From positions 19,754 to 83,753 of the forward strand of contig JACNLO010000057.1 in assembly GCA_014381555.1 (NCBI GenBank): a stretch of DNA of 64,000 bases, in the 5' to 3' direction. Each line of letters starts with the position of its first letter. Within the stretch, counting starts at the first letter, position 1. The notes below the pieces were generated by a model. It was not told the origin of the DNA and did not search any database. It worked only from the letters and a program-made list of their open reading frames with translations. The stretch comes from Planctomycetota bacterium (lineage in GTDB: Bacteria; Planctomycetota; Phycisphaerae; Phycisphaerales; SM1A02). Position numbers and translations under genes: made by a program. This document shows, one piece after another, positions 1 through 9,192 of this stretch.

Positions 1-306
1 ACGACTACTGCCAAGGCGTTTGACGTGTACAAATAACCGGACACCATCACGTTGCAGTAGCAAATCACATGTTTTTCCTGATGGAGTTGGCACTTCTATT
101 TGAATCGAACACCCACACCTTCTAGCATGCAATGCAACCAATGCCTCAGCAAAAGAATCTAAAAAACCTCTGCGGTTTTTACGGGCTTGTAATCTGTGAT
201 AGAGTGGATCGAGTTCAGTGTCTCCCTGCCAAGTACGAATCATCCCGACAATCGCAGGGTTCAAATCATGAGCAAAACGATCAAGACCAAGTTCACTTGG
301 GGTCAA
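1..306 (-). CDS. Partial hypothetical protein, N-terminal 102 residues
   Basis: An uninterrupted minus-strand frame runs from a TTG start at 306 off the left edge of the window. A good ribosome binding site (AGGAG, six bases upstream of the TTG) supports the start; no ATG lies nearby. The protein begins MTPSELGLDRFAHDLNPAIV and continues to ...VRLFVHVKRLGSSR at the edge. The segment CDLLLQRDGVRLFVHVKRL has the D...hydrophobic strand...x-V-K layout seen in PD-(D/E)XK nuclease-like folds, but this is only a resemblance and a glutamate is not obvious. It lies 30 bases downstream of hflX on the same strand and may be co-transcribed with it. Function not recognised; the missing C-terminus would decide. 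Confidence 0.6.
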   Translation of the reverse strand, partial: MTPSELGLDRFAHDLNPAIVGMIRTWQGDTELDPLYHRLQARKNRRGFLDSFAEALVALHARRCGCSIQIEVPTPSGKTCDLLLQRDGVRLFVHVKRLGSSR

Positions 307-338
307 AATGTTCTCCTACATAGCATATCTGTCATAGT

Positions 339-1730
339 TTACTCTTGAAACCGGTGTGGAGGTAGTTGGCAACTCTCGCACTCTTTAGTGTCCATCGACC
401 AAAGTTCTTCTATAAAATCTTTTGCTTGGCATCCGTCAATTTGCACGTCACGCTCTCTTGATAATACCTGTTCAATTTGATTTCGCCCAATCCGTACTGT
501 GAAAAATGAACGGTCATCCTTCCAATCACGATGAAGAACCTCCGTTCGCTTTTCAATAAAGTCCACCGCTTTACTAGCACTACTTGGAAGCGAAAGAACA
601 ACTTCACGAACATCCCCAATTACATGAACTTGCACTTCTGAAATCAAGGTTTCTATTCCCTCGCCAGTTGAAGAAGATATTTGAATTGCATCTGGATATC
701 TTGAGACCCAGACCAATCGGTCAGAGGGATTTTCAAGAAGATCTATTTTGTTCAATACTAATAGTCGCGCTTGATGCTCCGCTCCAATTTCTACTAAAGT
801 GTTTTCCACTGTCTCAAGTTGAGACATCGCGTTTGAATCAGAAGCATCAAGGACTATTAACAGCAATTGGCACTGAATTGTTTCTTCAAGAGTTGAACGA
901 AAACTTGCAACTAAGTGGTGTGGCAATCTGCGAATAAAGCCAACGGTATCTGACAACATTGCATTTGTTCCACCGCCAAGTTCTAATCGCTCAACTCTTG
1001 TAGAAAGTGTTGCAAAGAGTTGATCATGTGCCCATGCGCCACCTGAGGTGAGTGTATTAAACAGCGTCGACTTACCAGCATTCGTGTACCCAACGAGCCC
1101 GACAGTAAAGTAATCACTATTTCTCTTTTCAACTTCCCGTACTGACCGTTTCTGAATCTCTTCAAGTTCTCGACGCAATTGTTTTTGTCGACGTTGAACC
1201 AACCTGCGATCAATTTCTATTTGTTGTTCACCTGGACCACGTGTTCCAATTCCAACTGGGGCTCCACCAGTAACTTGACCTAAATGGTCCCACATTGCAC
1301 GAAGTCTTGGGTATGTATATTCGAGTTGTGCAATTTCAACTTGTAATTTTGCTTCAGTAGTTGATGCGCGACTAGAAAAAATATCCAATATTAACTCACT
1401 TCGATCGATAATTTTTCGATTTGTCGCTTCTTCTAGATTACGGATTTGTGCTGGAGTCATGTCATGATCAAAAATAATTACTGATGCATCAACAGATTCT
1501 GCAAGATCTTTAAGTTGAGTAACCTTTCCCCTCCCAAGAAAAGTACGCCCACTAGGAAGACGGCGTTTTTGTGTCAACTGACCTACTACAACTCCGCCTG
1601 CTGACTCCGTCAAGGCACATAGTTCATCGAAGCGATCTTCAAGAGGGATACATTCTCCTCTGAGAGTCATGGCGACAAGCACCGCTCTTTCTGCAACTAC
1701 ATTTAGATCTTCTCGTTGTTCATGACCCAT
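339..1730 (-). CDS. hflX: GTPase HflX
   Basis: HflX is a ribosome-associated GTPase that splits or rescues stalled 70S/100S ribosomes, notably under heat stress. The 463 residues carry the HflX N-terminal domain (GGVVVGQ, FLGRGKV, IIFDHDMTPAQIRNLE), the glycine-rich linker (GGAPVGIGTRGPGE) and then a GTPase domain with P-loop GYTNAGKST near residue 215, DTVGFI near 258 and NKID near 328. Length is typical of the family (about 400-460). It is transcribed divergently from the S41 protease gene across a 99-base gap. Nothing looks degraded. The assignment is firm; only the exact start is less certain. Confidence 0.95.
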   Translation of the reverse strand: MGHEQREDLNVVAERAVLVAMTLRGECIPLEDRFDELCALTESAGGVVVGQLTQKRRLPSGRTFLGRGKVTQLKDLAESVDASVIIFDHDMTPAQIRNLEEATNRKIIDRSELILDIFSSRASTTEAKLQVEIAQLEYTYPRLRAMWDHLGQVTGGAPVGIGTRGPGEQQIEIDRRLVQRRQKQLRRELEEIQKRSVREVEKRNSDYFTVGLVGYTNAGKSTLFNTLTSGGAWAHDQLFATLSTRVERLELGGGTNAMLSDTVGFIRRLPHHLVASFRSTLEETIQCQLLLIVLDASDSNAMSQLETVENTLVEIGAEHQARLLVLNKIDLLENPSDRLVWVSRYPDAIQISSSTGEGIETLISEVQVHVIGDVREVVLSLPSSASKAVDFIEKRTEVLHRDWKDDRSFFTVRIGRNQIEQVLSRERDVQIDGCQAKDFIEELWSMDTKECESCQLPPHRFQE

Positions 1731-1829
1731 AGTACTCGCGGCTCCTCGCCACTCGTGGTATTGTAGTGCACTTAAAGAAAGTACTTTATATACATTTTGA
1801 ACACATGAAGAAGGGGGAAAGGAATTCGC

Positions 1830-3452
1830 ATGTCATTTCGACCTCGACTCATGCCAATAATGTTGGTATTACTCACAACCCTCGCAATTGTTCAGTTATC
1901 AATTGCTATAACAAGTGCTTCTCCTAGTTATGAGTGGTTCGACCCACTTATCGATGTTCGGGGCGTCCTAGTGGACCGCCATGTAAAAGTGCCAGACGAA
2001 GAAGAAATGCAGAAAGCAGCAATCAAAGCGATGATTGAATCTCTAGAAGATCCCTATGCCCTGTTTGTTCCAGACGAGAAGGAAAAAGCTTTCATCAAAG
2101 ATCTCGAAGGTGATTACGCAGGAATTGGTGCTGAGGTCCGTATGATTGACGGAGAACTCGTCATCATCACACCAATGGATGATTCACCCGCACTCAATGC
2201 AGGTGTTAGAGCTGGAGATGTAGTTGAAAATATCGATGGCGAACGAGCAATTGATTCAACTATTCAAGAGCTCATTGATCAACTCACTGGACCTGTTGGA
2301 ACTGATGTTCAAGTCTTTGTTCGACATAAGGATGGATCAAAAGAAGAGCTCACGATTACTCGTGGGCATATTCAATCTCCTAGTGTTTCAGGATTAATTC
2401 GCAGAGATCAAAAATGGTCTTGGTGCTTAGATGAAGATAATAGCATTGCGTATATACGCATCAGGCAATTTAATGAAACAACTCCAAACGAATTGGCTGT
2501 TGCATTACAAGCTGCCAAGCGAGAAGGTGTTCTTAAGGGACTCGTTCTTGATTTAAGAGATAATCCCGGCGGAGCACTCTCTGCAGCAATCACAATTTCA
2601 AATATGTTCCTTGAGAGCGGAAATATTGTCACTGTTACAGGTAGAGCAAACCCTACAAGATCATGGGATGCCCAGCCCGATCATATTCTGCATAACGTTC
2701 CTATTTTGGTTATTGTTAATGGTAATTCTGCTTCTGCATCTGAAATAGTTGCAGGGAGTTTGCAGGCAAACGAACGTGTCGCCATTCTTGGAACAAGAAC
2801 TTTTGGCAAAGGGTCTGTGCAAGAAGTTTTAGAACTTGCCTCTGGTGGAATGTTAAAATTTACAACTGCACGATATGACCTTGCCAATGGAAGAACTATT
2901 GACAAACAACTTTCTGAAGACAAAAGTCTTTGGGGTGTAGATCCAAACGAAGGGCTGGTCATTCTTGAGTCACCTGAAGAGTTCAGCGCCCGTTTAAAAA
3001 GCAGAGAACCATACATCGTCATCACTGATGATGAACCAAAAGAAGGTGCTTGTGGGAATGTGGAATGGATTGAAGAAACTTTTCAAGACCATCAGCTCGC
3101 ACAAGCTCTTCTTGCTATTCAAACCAAACTTGAAACAGATCAGTGGCCAATTCTAACTGAAACAAACCCTGTAATTCAAGGAGTCCGTGAAGAGGTTACT
3201 GAACTTGCAAAAGAAAGAATTGAAATATTAAAAACTCTGATTGACGTTGATAAACAACTGACATTTCTCCAGACTGAACTTGATGAAGAAGATGCTTCTC
3301 TGTTTCCAGAAGATACCAATCTAAAGAATGTAAGTATGACTATCAGAGATACTGATGGGAACATCCTTGGCACTTGGCGTGTCAAAAATGGTGACGTTGA
3401 AGCAGCACTAGATTCATTACAATTGGAACCAGAAGAACAAACATACGAATAA
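1830..3452 (+). CDS. S41 family C-terminal processing protease
   Basis: A carboxy-terminal processing (CtpA/Prc-type) serine protease of 540 residues. An N-terminal hydrophobic segment (residues about 8-28) acts as a signal or anchor, placing the enzyme in the periplasm. A PDZ domain follows (GDYAGIGAEVRM ... GVRAGDVVENIDGE), then the S41 catalytic domain with LVLDLRDNPGG, the nucleophile region NGNSASASE near residue 303 and the general-base lysine in FGKGSVQ near residue 328. The C-terminal 150 residues, rich in acidic and helical sequence, extend beyond the minimal family. It is the first gene of an apparent operon with tsaD, five bases before the track-predicted tsaD frame. The physiological substrate is unknown. 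Confidence 0.93.
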   Translation: MSFRPRLMPIMLVLLTTLAIVQLSIAITSASPSYEWFDPLIDVRGVLVDRHVKVPDEEEMQKAAIKAMIESLEDPYALFVPDEKEKAFIKDLEGDYAGIGAEVRMIDGELVIITPMDDSPALNAGVRAGDVVENIDGERAIDSTIQELIDQLTGPVGTDVQVFVRHKDGSKEELTITRGHIQSPSVSGLIRRDQKWSWCLDEDNSIAYIRIRQFNETTPNELAVALQAAKREGVLKGLVLDLRDNPGGALSAAITISNMFLESGNIVTVTGRANPTRSWDAQPDHILHNVPILVIVNGNSASASEIVAGSLQANERVAILGTRTFGKGSVQEVLELASGGMLKFTTARYDLANGRTIDKQLSEDKSLWGVDPNEGLVILESPEEFSARLKSREPYIVITDDEPKEGACGNVEWIEETFQDHQLAQALLAIQTKLETDQWPILTETNPVIQGVREEVTELAKERIEILKTLIDVDKQLTFLQTELDEEDASLFPEDTNLKNVSMTIRDTDGNILGTWRVKNGDVEAALDSLQLEPEEQTYE

Positions 3453-3477
3453 TTACATGGAATGGGGGATACTACCT

Positions 3478-4521
3478 ATGACCCTTGTATTAGGAATCGA
3501 ATCGAGTTGTGATGAAACTGCAGCATCTGTAGTACAAGATGGTTGCACAGTTCTTTCTAACATTGTCGCATCTCAGGACGAACTTCATACTGAATATGGT
3601 GGCGTTGTCCCTGAAATTGCAAGCCGCGCTCACTTGGAACGAATTCTTCCAGTAATCCAAGAAGCAATAAAAAATGCAAACATAGAACTCAGCGCTATCG
3701 ATGCAGTTGCGGTTGGCAATCGACCAGGTCTCATCGGTTCACTTCTCGTTGGAGTCGCTGCAGCGAAAACACTTGCGTGGACACTTAACAAACCGATTAT
3801 CGCAGTTGATCATGTCATCGCGCATCTGTGGGCACCACACCTATCAGGTGCGAGCATTGAATACCCAGCGCTTGGAGTTGTTGTTTCAGGTGGTCATACT
3901 TCTTTACTTCTCTTAACCGATCCTTCAAATGCCAAGTGTTTAGGTAAGACAATCGACGACGCAGCAGGTGAAGCTTTTGATAAAGCTGCGGCGATACTTA
4001 AACTTGGTTGGCCCGGTGGGCAACGAATTGATAACGCAGCTGCAAAGGGCTCCCCTGTTCACCGATTACCAAGACCAAAAACAAAGGGCAACCGCCCCGA
4101 CTTTTCGTTTAGTGGATTAAAAACTGCTCTGTTGTATGGAGTTCGGGGAAACCCTTCAAAAGTTGACGGGAAAATGATCTTCCCTCACAGTCCAGAAGAA
4201 CTCTCAACACAGGAAATATGTGACTGGGCATCCTCATTTCAACATGCTGCAGTTGACTCTATCATTAACGGTGTCCACAACGCTCTTTCGAATAATCCTG
4301 TACGATGTGTTGTCTCAGGTGGTGGCGTCTTAGCGAACTCTCTCCTGCGAACAAAACTTACAGTTACCGCTGAACAGTTTCACATCCCAATACATCTTCC
4401 TGAATCTACTTACTGCGTCGACAATGCAGCAATGATTGCAGGCCTAGGACATTACTTATTCACACACGGTCAACGCGACTCACTTTCCATAACTGCATCA
4501 CCTCGAGGCATTGCCTCATAA
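3478..4521 (+). CDS. tsaD: tRNA N6-threonylcarbamoyladenosine biosynthesis protein TsaD
   Basis: TsaD transfers the threonylcarbamoyl group to A37 of tRNAs that read ANN codons, working with TsaB, TsaE and TsaC/Sua5. Diagnostic motifs are LGIESSCDETAASVV at the N-terminus, ASRAHLERILPV, the metal-binding HVIAH, VVSGGHTSLL, and the ASKHA-fold signatures VVSGGGVLANSLLR and CVDNAAMIAG. I chose the ATG at 3478 because a GGGGGA ribosome binding site sits eight bases upstream and it gives 347 residues, the usual length; an ATG at 3457 would add seven residues without family support. It follows the S41 protease closely and precedes an RF-like gene by 17 bases. Confidence 0.96.
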   Translation: MTLVLGIESSCDETAASVVQDGCTVLSNIVASQDELHTEYGGVVPEIASRAHLERILPVIQEAIKNANIELSAIDAVAVGNRPGLIGSLLVGVAAAKTLAWTLNKPIIAVDHVIAHLWAPHLSGASIEYPALGVVVSGGHTSLLLLTDPSNAKCLGKTIDDAAGEAFDKAAAILKLGWPGGQRIDNAAAKGSPVHRLPRPKTKGNRPDFSFSGLKTALLYGVRGNPSKVDGKMIFPHSPEELSTQEICDWASSFQHAAVDSIINGVHNALSNNPVRCVVSGGGVLANSLLRTKLTVTAEQFHIPIHLPESTYCVDNAAMIAGLGHYLFTHGQRDSLSITASPRGIAS

Positions 4522-4538
4522 CCTTATCTTTACCTCTC

Positions 4539-5141
4539 ATGAATACAAATCCAAAAAAGAAGTCAAGCAGAACTAATGATCTCTTGCCGCCAATATCTGC
4601 TTTTCAACAATCAACTCACAAAATGATTGACGACAAACACCCCTCAATGCTTCGAGAAGAGGAGTTACTAAAGAATGTTGTTCTTGATTTTGGTCGAAGC
4701 AGTGGCCCAGGTGGACAACACAGAAACCGAAAAGCAACCGCATGTACAGCAACGCATATTCCAACTGATATTAGTTCTGAGGCAACAGAGAGACGAAGGC
4801 AAAGTGAAAACAGAAAAATGGCGATTAGCAGGCTAAGGCGAACACTTGCCATCCTTCTTCGAAGAAAAATCAACTTAGATTCTTATACTCCAACTGAACT
4901 TTGGGAGAATCGGCGACAAGGCGACAAGCTTCCAATCAATCCTAAACACCAAGAATATCCTGCTATTCTTGCAGAGACTCTTGACATTATTCTCGCAACT
5001 GATTTTAACATGAGTGATTCTGCAGATATTCTTCAAGTAACAGGCACACAACTTCTTACAATTATCTCGCATGACAAAGCAGCTCTAACTTGGCTTAATG
5101 ATCAGCGTAAGGAACACGGTCTAAAACCGTTGCAGACATGA
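4539..5141 (+). CDS. Release-factor-like GGQ domain protein
   Basis: A 200-residue protein built around the class I release factor catalytic domain: the GGQ tripeptide at about residues 58-60 sits in GRSSGPGGQHRNRKA, the loop that promotes peptidyl-tRNA hydrolysis in the ribosomal peptidyl-transferase centre. The codon-recognition domains of RF1/RF2 (PxT or SPF motifs) are absent. It also lacks the basic C-terminal tail that ArfB/ICT1 places in the mRNA channel; instead about 100 residues of mixed helical sequence follow. A ribosome-rescue role is inferred, not shown. Its stop overlaps the next gene's ATG (ATGA at 5138), implying translational coupling with the amidohydrolase. Confidence 0.82.
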   Translation: MNTNPKKKSSRTNDLLPPISAFQQSTHKMIDDKHPSMLREEELLKNVVLDFGRSSGPGGQHRNRKATACTATHIPTDISSEATERRRQSENRKMAISRLRRTLAILLRRKINLDSYTPTELWENRRQGDKLPINPKHQEYPAILAETLDIILATDFNMSDSADILQVTGTQLLTIISHDKAALTWLNDQRKEHGLKPLQT

Positions 5142-6355
5142 CGACGACTTCAAATATATCAAGAACCGTAAACGATATCATCGGAACTATTCTTCCTGAG
5201 TTAATTACTATCAGGCATGACCTCCACAAGCATCCAGAACTTGGTTACAACGAAACTCGAACGAGTGGGGTCATTCAAGATTTCTTAACAAAAATTGAGG
5301 TCCCCTTTGAAGCAGGGCTTGCAAAGGGCACAGGAGTCCTTGGGCATCTTGAGGGGAACGGTGACAATTCGATTGCGCTGCGAGCGGACATTGACGCTCT
5401 GCCCATCACTGAAGAAAATGAATTTGATTGGAAATCCATCCACGAAGGGTGCATGCACGCGTGCGGTCACGATGGGCACACAACAATTTTGCTTGGAGCA
5501 GCAAAAGTTTTGTCGACTATTGCAAAAGAACAAGAGTTACCAAACCCAGTCACATTTGTTTTCCAACCCGCGGAAGAAGGCGGTGGCGGTGGAGAACAGA
5601 TGGTACTTGATGGGTGCCTTGATGGTTCACGTATTGGCAAACCAGTAGGAATGATGTTCGGCCTGCACGGCTGGCCTCAACAAAAACTTAACGATGTTGC
5701 AACTAAGGTAGGCCCCATGCTTGCAGCTGACATCGGAGTCAACGTTACCATTCGTGGTGTAGGTGGACACGCTGCTTTCCCACACCTTTGCTGTGATCCG
5801 ATTTTGTGTGCTTCTCAACTCGTACTTGCACTACAGCAACTCGCGTCGAGAAATACTGATCCCCTTGATGCTCTGGTAGTTTCAATAACTCAGTTCAATG
5901 GAGGTTCGGCGCACAACATTATTCCAGAAGAAGTCAAACTAGTTGGCACCATGAGATATCTTGAACAAGAAACTGGTGAGATGGCAAAAAAACGATTTGT
6001 CGAGATTGTGAATGGTGTTGCCACAGCACATGGTTGTGAAGCGTCCATCACATTGCATGATGGTTATCCAGTCACTCGCAATGATGAGAAGGCGGTTGAA
6101 ACATTTTTTGAAATAGCAAACGAAACTTTATTAGAGGACCAGGTTTTACTTTTTGAAAAACCGGTAATGGGAGGCGAGGATTTTTCATATTATTGCAAAG
6201 AAGTGCCTTCTTGCTTTTTTGCACTTGGACTACTTCCCCAAGACAAAGAATCAATGCCTTCGTTACATCAGCCAACATTCGATTTCAATGACGATGCAAT
6301 CAAAACAGGTATAACTATGTTTTGTGCCCTCGCTCTTCAAACAAAATTAAATTGA
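5138..6355 (+). CDS. M20 family amidohydrolase (IAA-amino-acid hydrolase/hippurate hydrolase type)
   Basis: A 405-residue zinc peptidase-like amidohydrolase of the M20D group, which cleaves N-acyl amino acids or related amides. Visible features: LRHDLHKHPELGY-type N-terminus (IRHDLHKHPELGYNE), ALRADIDALPI, the metal-binding CGHDGHTT near residue 110, QPAEEGGGGGE, a lid-domain GVGGHAAFPH, and the C-terminal GGEDFSYY. All expected metal ligands are present. It overlaps the RF-like gene upstream by four bases and meets the FHA/HD-GYP gene tail-to-tail with a nine-base overlap. Substrate cannot be told from sequence; M20D members act on acyl amino acids, hippurate, IAA conjugates or N-acetyl-diaminopimelate. 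Confidence 0.92.
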   Translation: MTTTSNISRTVNDIIGTILPELITIRHDLHKHPELGYNETRTSGVIQDFLTKIEVPFEAGLAKGTGVLGHLEGNGDNSIALRADIDALPITEENEFDWKSIHEGCMHACGHDGHTTILLGAAKVLSTIAKEQELPNPVTFVFQPAEEGGGGGEQMVLDGCLDGSRIGKPVGMMFGLHGWPQQKLNDVATKVGPMLAADIGVNVTIRGVGGHAAFPHLCCDPILCASQLVLALQQLASRNTDPLDALVVSITQFNGGSAHNIIPEEVKLVGTMRYLEQETGEMAKKRFVEIVNGVATAHGCEASITLHDGYPVTRNDEKAVETFFEIANETLLEDQVLLFEKPVMGGEDFSYYCKEVPSCFFALGLLPQDKESMPSLHQPTFDFNDDAIKTGITMFCALALQTKLN

Positions 6356-7879
6356 TGCTTGTGAAATATGAAAATCAATCATGACATCGTAGTGGATGAA
6401 ATTGATTTTCAAAAATAACTCTGCAAGTTCCGGGTCAAACTGCGAACCTGCACAAGCTGTTATTTCTTCAAGAACTTCGGATCTACTCATTTTCTCTCGA
6501 TACGAACGAGAAGAGCACATAGCATCAAATGCATCTGCAATTCCAAGAATACGTCCAAAAAGTGGTGTCTCTTCACCTTTTGTCCCGTCAGGATACCCAC
6601 CGCCATCCCACCTTTCATGGTGAGAGCGTACTCCAGGAAGTACTGAATGCAGTTGATGGACTTCTCGTAATATGTTTTCGCCAATAACTGGATGAGCTCG
6701 AATCTGATTAAATTCTTCGTCGGTCAATCTTCCGGGTTTTCGAAGAATTGCTTCAGGAATACCAATCTTTCCTATGTCGTGCACTAATCCACAAATATGA
6801 ACTTGCTCTATTGTTGTCGAATCAAGTTCCATAATTTGAGCAAGTTCTTTTGATAGCCATGCCACTCGCTCAGAGTGCCCACAGGTGTACGTATCCTTCG
6901 CATCAATTGCATTAACGAGTGCTGAAACAGTTCCAAGAAGAAAACCGTGCCTTTCTTCAGTGTATCTTCGTTCAATGTCCGCACGCTTTAAGTTTGACAT
7001 CGCAAGTGAAGCAATTTCTGCTAGACCTGTGCAATATTCAATATCCTCATCAGCGGTTTCTCCTCTAGCTTGCCCTTCTCGGTTATCAAGATAGATACAT
7101 CCTGCGACTGACTTACCAATCATGATGGGAACACACAATGCTTCCTCGATGTTGTATTGCATAATGCTCTGTGCTTCTTGTTCAATTACTTCTGTCTTCT
7201 GAAACCGAACTGGTTCCCCTTCCATAGCAGCATCAAGTAATGAGCGACTAATATTGAGTGAGCCATCAGAAGCAACTCTTCCTTTGGTTGCAAGTATTTC
7301 AACTCGATCCCCTCCTACTGCTCTTAAGATTGCAACATTTCTAAACAACGTTCCAGCGCTTGCAGCTGTAGCGATTGCTAGAGCCATATCTGTTTCTGAT
7401 TCCGACGCATGAAAAATTCGGCTACATTCTAGTAACCCCTGCAATCGTTCTTGTGCCAGTTTTACACCGCTCTGGGTACGGTCAATTCGAAGAATCGAAG
7501 TGCCACGAACTGATTTAGCATCATCAAATGTTTCAGAGTAAAGATTCCCTGCATTACGATCAATAATTTGAAAGGTAAATGGTTCGATTGTGATGAGATC
7601 ACCAGGATGCAAACGAATGGGTTTTGAATCTTTTAATTTAATTCCATTGATAAATGTTCCATGCCGAGATCCACTATCTTGAATTTTCCAGATAGGGTCA
7701 CCGTCTGATGTATGTTTGACAATAACTGCGTGATTTCGTGAAACTGTCGCTCCAGATGGCAGTGCAAGTGTATGTTCTGCCCCCCTACCGATTGTGATTG
7801 GTGCGTCGCCATCTAACATCAGCGAATGAAACACTGGTCCATGCAATGTCTCTAGCACGAGTTTTTGATGCTCTGTCAT
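6347..7879 (-). CDS. FHA-GAF-HD-GYP domain signalling protein
   Basis: A three-domain regulator. Residues about 10-100 are a forkhead-associated domain (ITIGRGAEHTL, VSRNHAVIV, SGSRHGTFINGIKL), which binds phosphothreonine peptides. The middle, about 130-300, is a GAF sensor domain. The C-terminus is an HD-GYP domain with the HD pair in CGLVHDIGKIGIP and the signature HHERWDGGGYP, the phosphodiesterase type that hydrolyses cyclic di-GMP. I chose the ATG at 7879 (510 residues); the frame stays open to 8014, but those 45 extra residues look non-conserved and would overlap the rplK promoter. The combination suggests coupling of Ser/Thr kinase signalling to c-di-GMP turnover (inference). Confidence 0.88.
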   Translation of the reverse strand: MTEHQKLVLETLHGPVFHSLMLDGDAPITIGRGAEHTLALPSGATVSRNHAVIVKHTSDGDPIWKIQDSGSRHGTFINGIKLKDSKPIRLHPGDLITIEPFTFQIIDRNAGNLYSETFDDAKSVRGTSILRIDRTQSGVKLAQERLQGLLECSRIFHASESETDMALAIATAASAGTLFRNVAILRAVGGDRVEILATKGRVASDGSLNISRSLLDAAMEGEPVRFQKTEVIEQEAQSIMQYNIEEALCVPIMIGKSVAGCIYLDNREGQARGETADEDIEYCTGLAEIASLAMSNLKRADIERRYTEERHGFLLGTVSALVNAIDAKDTYTCGHSERVAWLSKELAQIMELDSTTIEQVHICGLVHDIGKIGIPEAILRKPGRLTDEEFNQIRAHPVIGENILREVHQLHSVLPGVRSHHERWDGGGYPDGTKGEETPLFGRILGIADAFDAMCSSRSYREKMSRSEVLEEITACAGSQFDPELAELFLKINFIHYDVMIDFHISQASI

Positions 7880-7928
7880 ACCTTGTATAGAATACCGTGA
7901 GAATTGTGTGCAGTCCCCAAACGTAGTG

Positions 7929-7957
7929 TTGCTCGATAGCGAAGTCTTTGCTACACT
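7929..7957 (+). promoter_or_regulatory. Candidate sigma-70 promoter for rplKAJL
   Basis: TTGCTC (7929-7934), a 17-base spacer and TACACT (7952-7957), preceded by TG one base upstream (extended -10 form). It lies about 90 bases before the rplK ATG, inside the divergent gap with the HD-GYP gene. This is a sequence match only. Confidence 0.55.
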
Positions 7958-8049
7958 ACCACGTTCACTAAAAACACCGTTACTACCACTGCGTCGTGAC
8001 TTGCTGGCCAGCATTCACACAGAACGTTGGTGGAAGGCAGGAGAATCAC

Positions 8050-8478
8050 ATGGCCAAAAAGATAGAAAAGCAATTTAAGGTGCTAGCACCCGGCGGTCAA
8101 GCCACACCAGCACCCCCTCTTGGTCCTGCATTAGGCGCAAATGGCGTGAATCCAGGGCAATTTATTCAACTATTTAATGATCGAACACGCGATCTCAACG
8201 GAAAAATCGTTGGTTGCATCATTACGCTGTATGCGGATCGATCATTTGATATTGAGATAAAGTCATCTCCCGCAGCAGTGCTCTTACGAGCTGCAGCTGG
8301 AATTGAAAAGGGCTCGGGAGTACCTCATACTGAAAAAGTGGGCTCGGTCACAAAAGATCAAGTCAGAGCCATCGCTGAAGAAAAAATGGAAGATCTCAAT
8401 GCTGCATGTATCGAGTCAGCAATGCGGATTATCGAGGGTACCGCCCGCTCAATGGGCGTGACTGTGGAGGGAGCATAA
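8050..8478 (+). CDS. rplK: 50S ribosomal protein L11
   Basis: L11 forms the base of the L7/L12 stalk and the GTPase-associated centre on 23S rRNA. The 142 residues include the N-terminal [21 protein letters not shown] and [13 protein letters not shown] segments with the conserved proline helix, and the C-terminal RNA-binding domain ending [16 protein letters not shown]. The start at 8050 follows AGGAG by six bases; the frame extends upstream but without L11 homology. It opens an operon with rplA three bases downstream. The usual upstream partners secE and nusG are absent; a divergent signalling gene lies there instead. Confidence 0.98.
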   Translation: MAKKIEKQFKVLAPGGQATPAPPLGPALGANGVNPGQFIQLFNDRTRDLNGKIVGCIITLYADRSFDIEIKSSPAAVLLRAAAGIEKGSGVPHTEKVGSVTKDQVRAIAEEKMEDLNAACIESAMRIIEGTARSMGVTVEGA

Positions 8479-8481
8479 ACC

Positions 8482-9165
8482 ATGCCACGAATAACAAAAC
8501 GGCAAAAAGCGAATCTGGAAATTGCTACGAAAGGGAAAATGCCCCACAGCGTCCCAGAAGCAGTAAAACTACTAAAAACATATCCCGCAGCCAAGTTTGA
8601 TCAAACTGTAGAGGTTGCGGTCCATCTATCTATTGACCCAAGGCAAGCCGATCAGCAACTACGAGGCTCCGTATCGATGCCCAAAGGTGTTGGGCGATCT
8701 GCCAAAGTCATTTGTTTCTGTGGCAAGGATAAAGAAGATGCAGCTAAAGCTGCAGGTGCAATCGAAGCGGGTTCTGAAGAACTCGTAAAGAAAATTGAAG
8801 GCGGTTGGCTTGACTTTGACGTTGCAATCGCCTCACCAGATATGATGCGATTTGTAGGTAAGCTTGGACGCCAACTAGGTCCAAAAGGCCTCATGCCTTC
8901 ACCAAAAGCAGGTACTGTGACACCAGATATCGAAACTGCAGTTGCTGAATTCGCTGCAGGTAAGGTCGAATATCGTAATGATGATGGTGGAAATATCCAC
9001 TGTATCGTTGGAAAAATTAGCTTTTCAGAGGAAGATCTCACTGAAAATCTAAACTTTTTTATCAACCTCATTTCAAAAGCACGCCCAGCAGCCGTAAAAG
9101 GTGAATTCATCAAGAATTGTTCAATTAGTGCCACAATGACCCCAAGCGTAAAGGTAGCAACATAA
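8482..9165 (+). CDS. rplA: 50S ribosomal protein L1
   Basis: L1 binds the mobile stalk of 23S rRNA near the E site and, in many bacteria, represses its own L11 operon mRNA. The 227-residue sequence shows the typical start MPRITKRQK, domain I motifs FDQTVEVAVHLSIDPRQADQ and LRGSVSMPKGVG, and the signature LGRQLGPKGLMPSPKAGTV in the second half. Length matches the family (about 230). It follows rplK after three bases and precedes rplJ by 27. A leader site for autoregulation would lie before rplK but I could not identify one with confidence. Confidence 0.98.
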   Translation: MPRITKRQKANLEIATKGKMPHSVPEAVKLLKTYPAAKFDQTVEVAVHLSIDPRQADQQLRGSVSMPKGVGRSAKVICFCGKDKEDAAKAAGAIEAGSEELVKKIEGGWLDFDVAIASPDMMRFVGKLGRQLGPKGLMPSPKAGTVTPDIETAVAEFAAGKVEYRNDDGGNIHCIVGKISFSEEDLTENLNFFINLISKARPAAVKGEFIKNCSISATMTPSVKVAT

Positions 9166-9192
9166 ACTGCTACTCCCTAAGGAGTTACACCA

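Noticed and set aside
132..323. Plus-strand 63-codon frame at the left end
   Set aside because: Antisense to the edge-truncated gene, which has a better start signal and continues off the edge.
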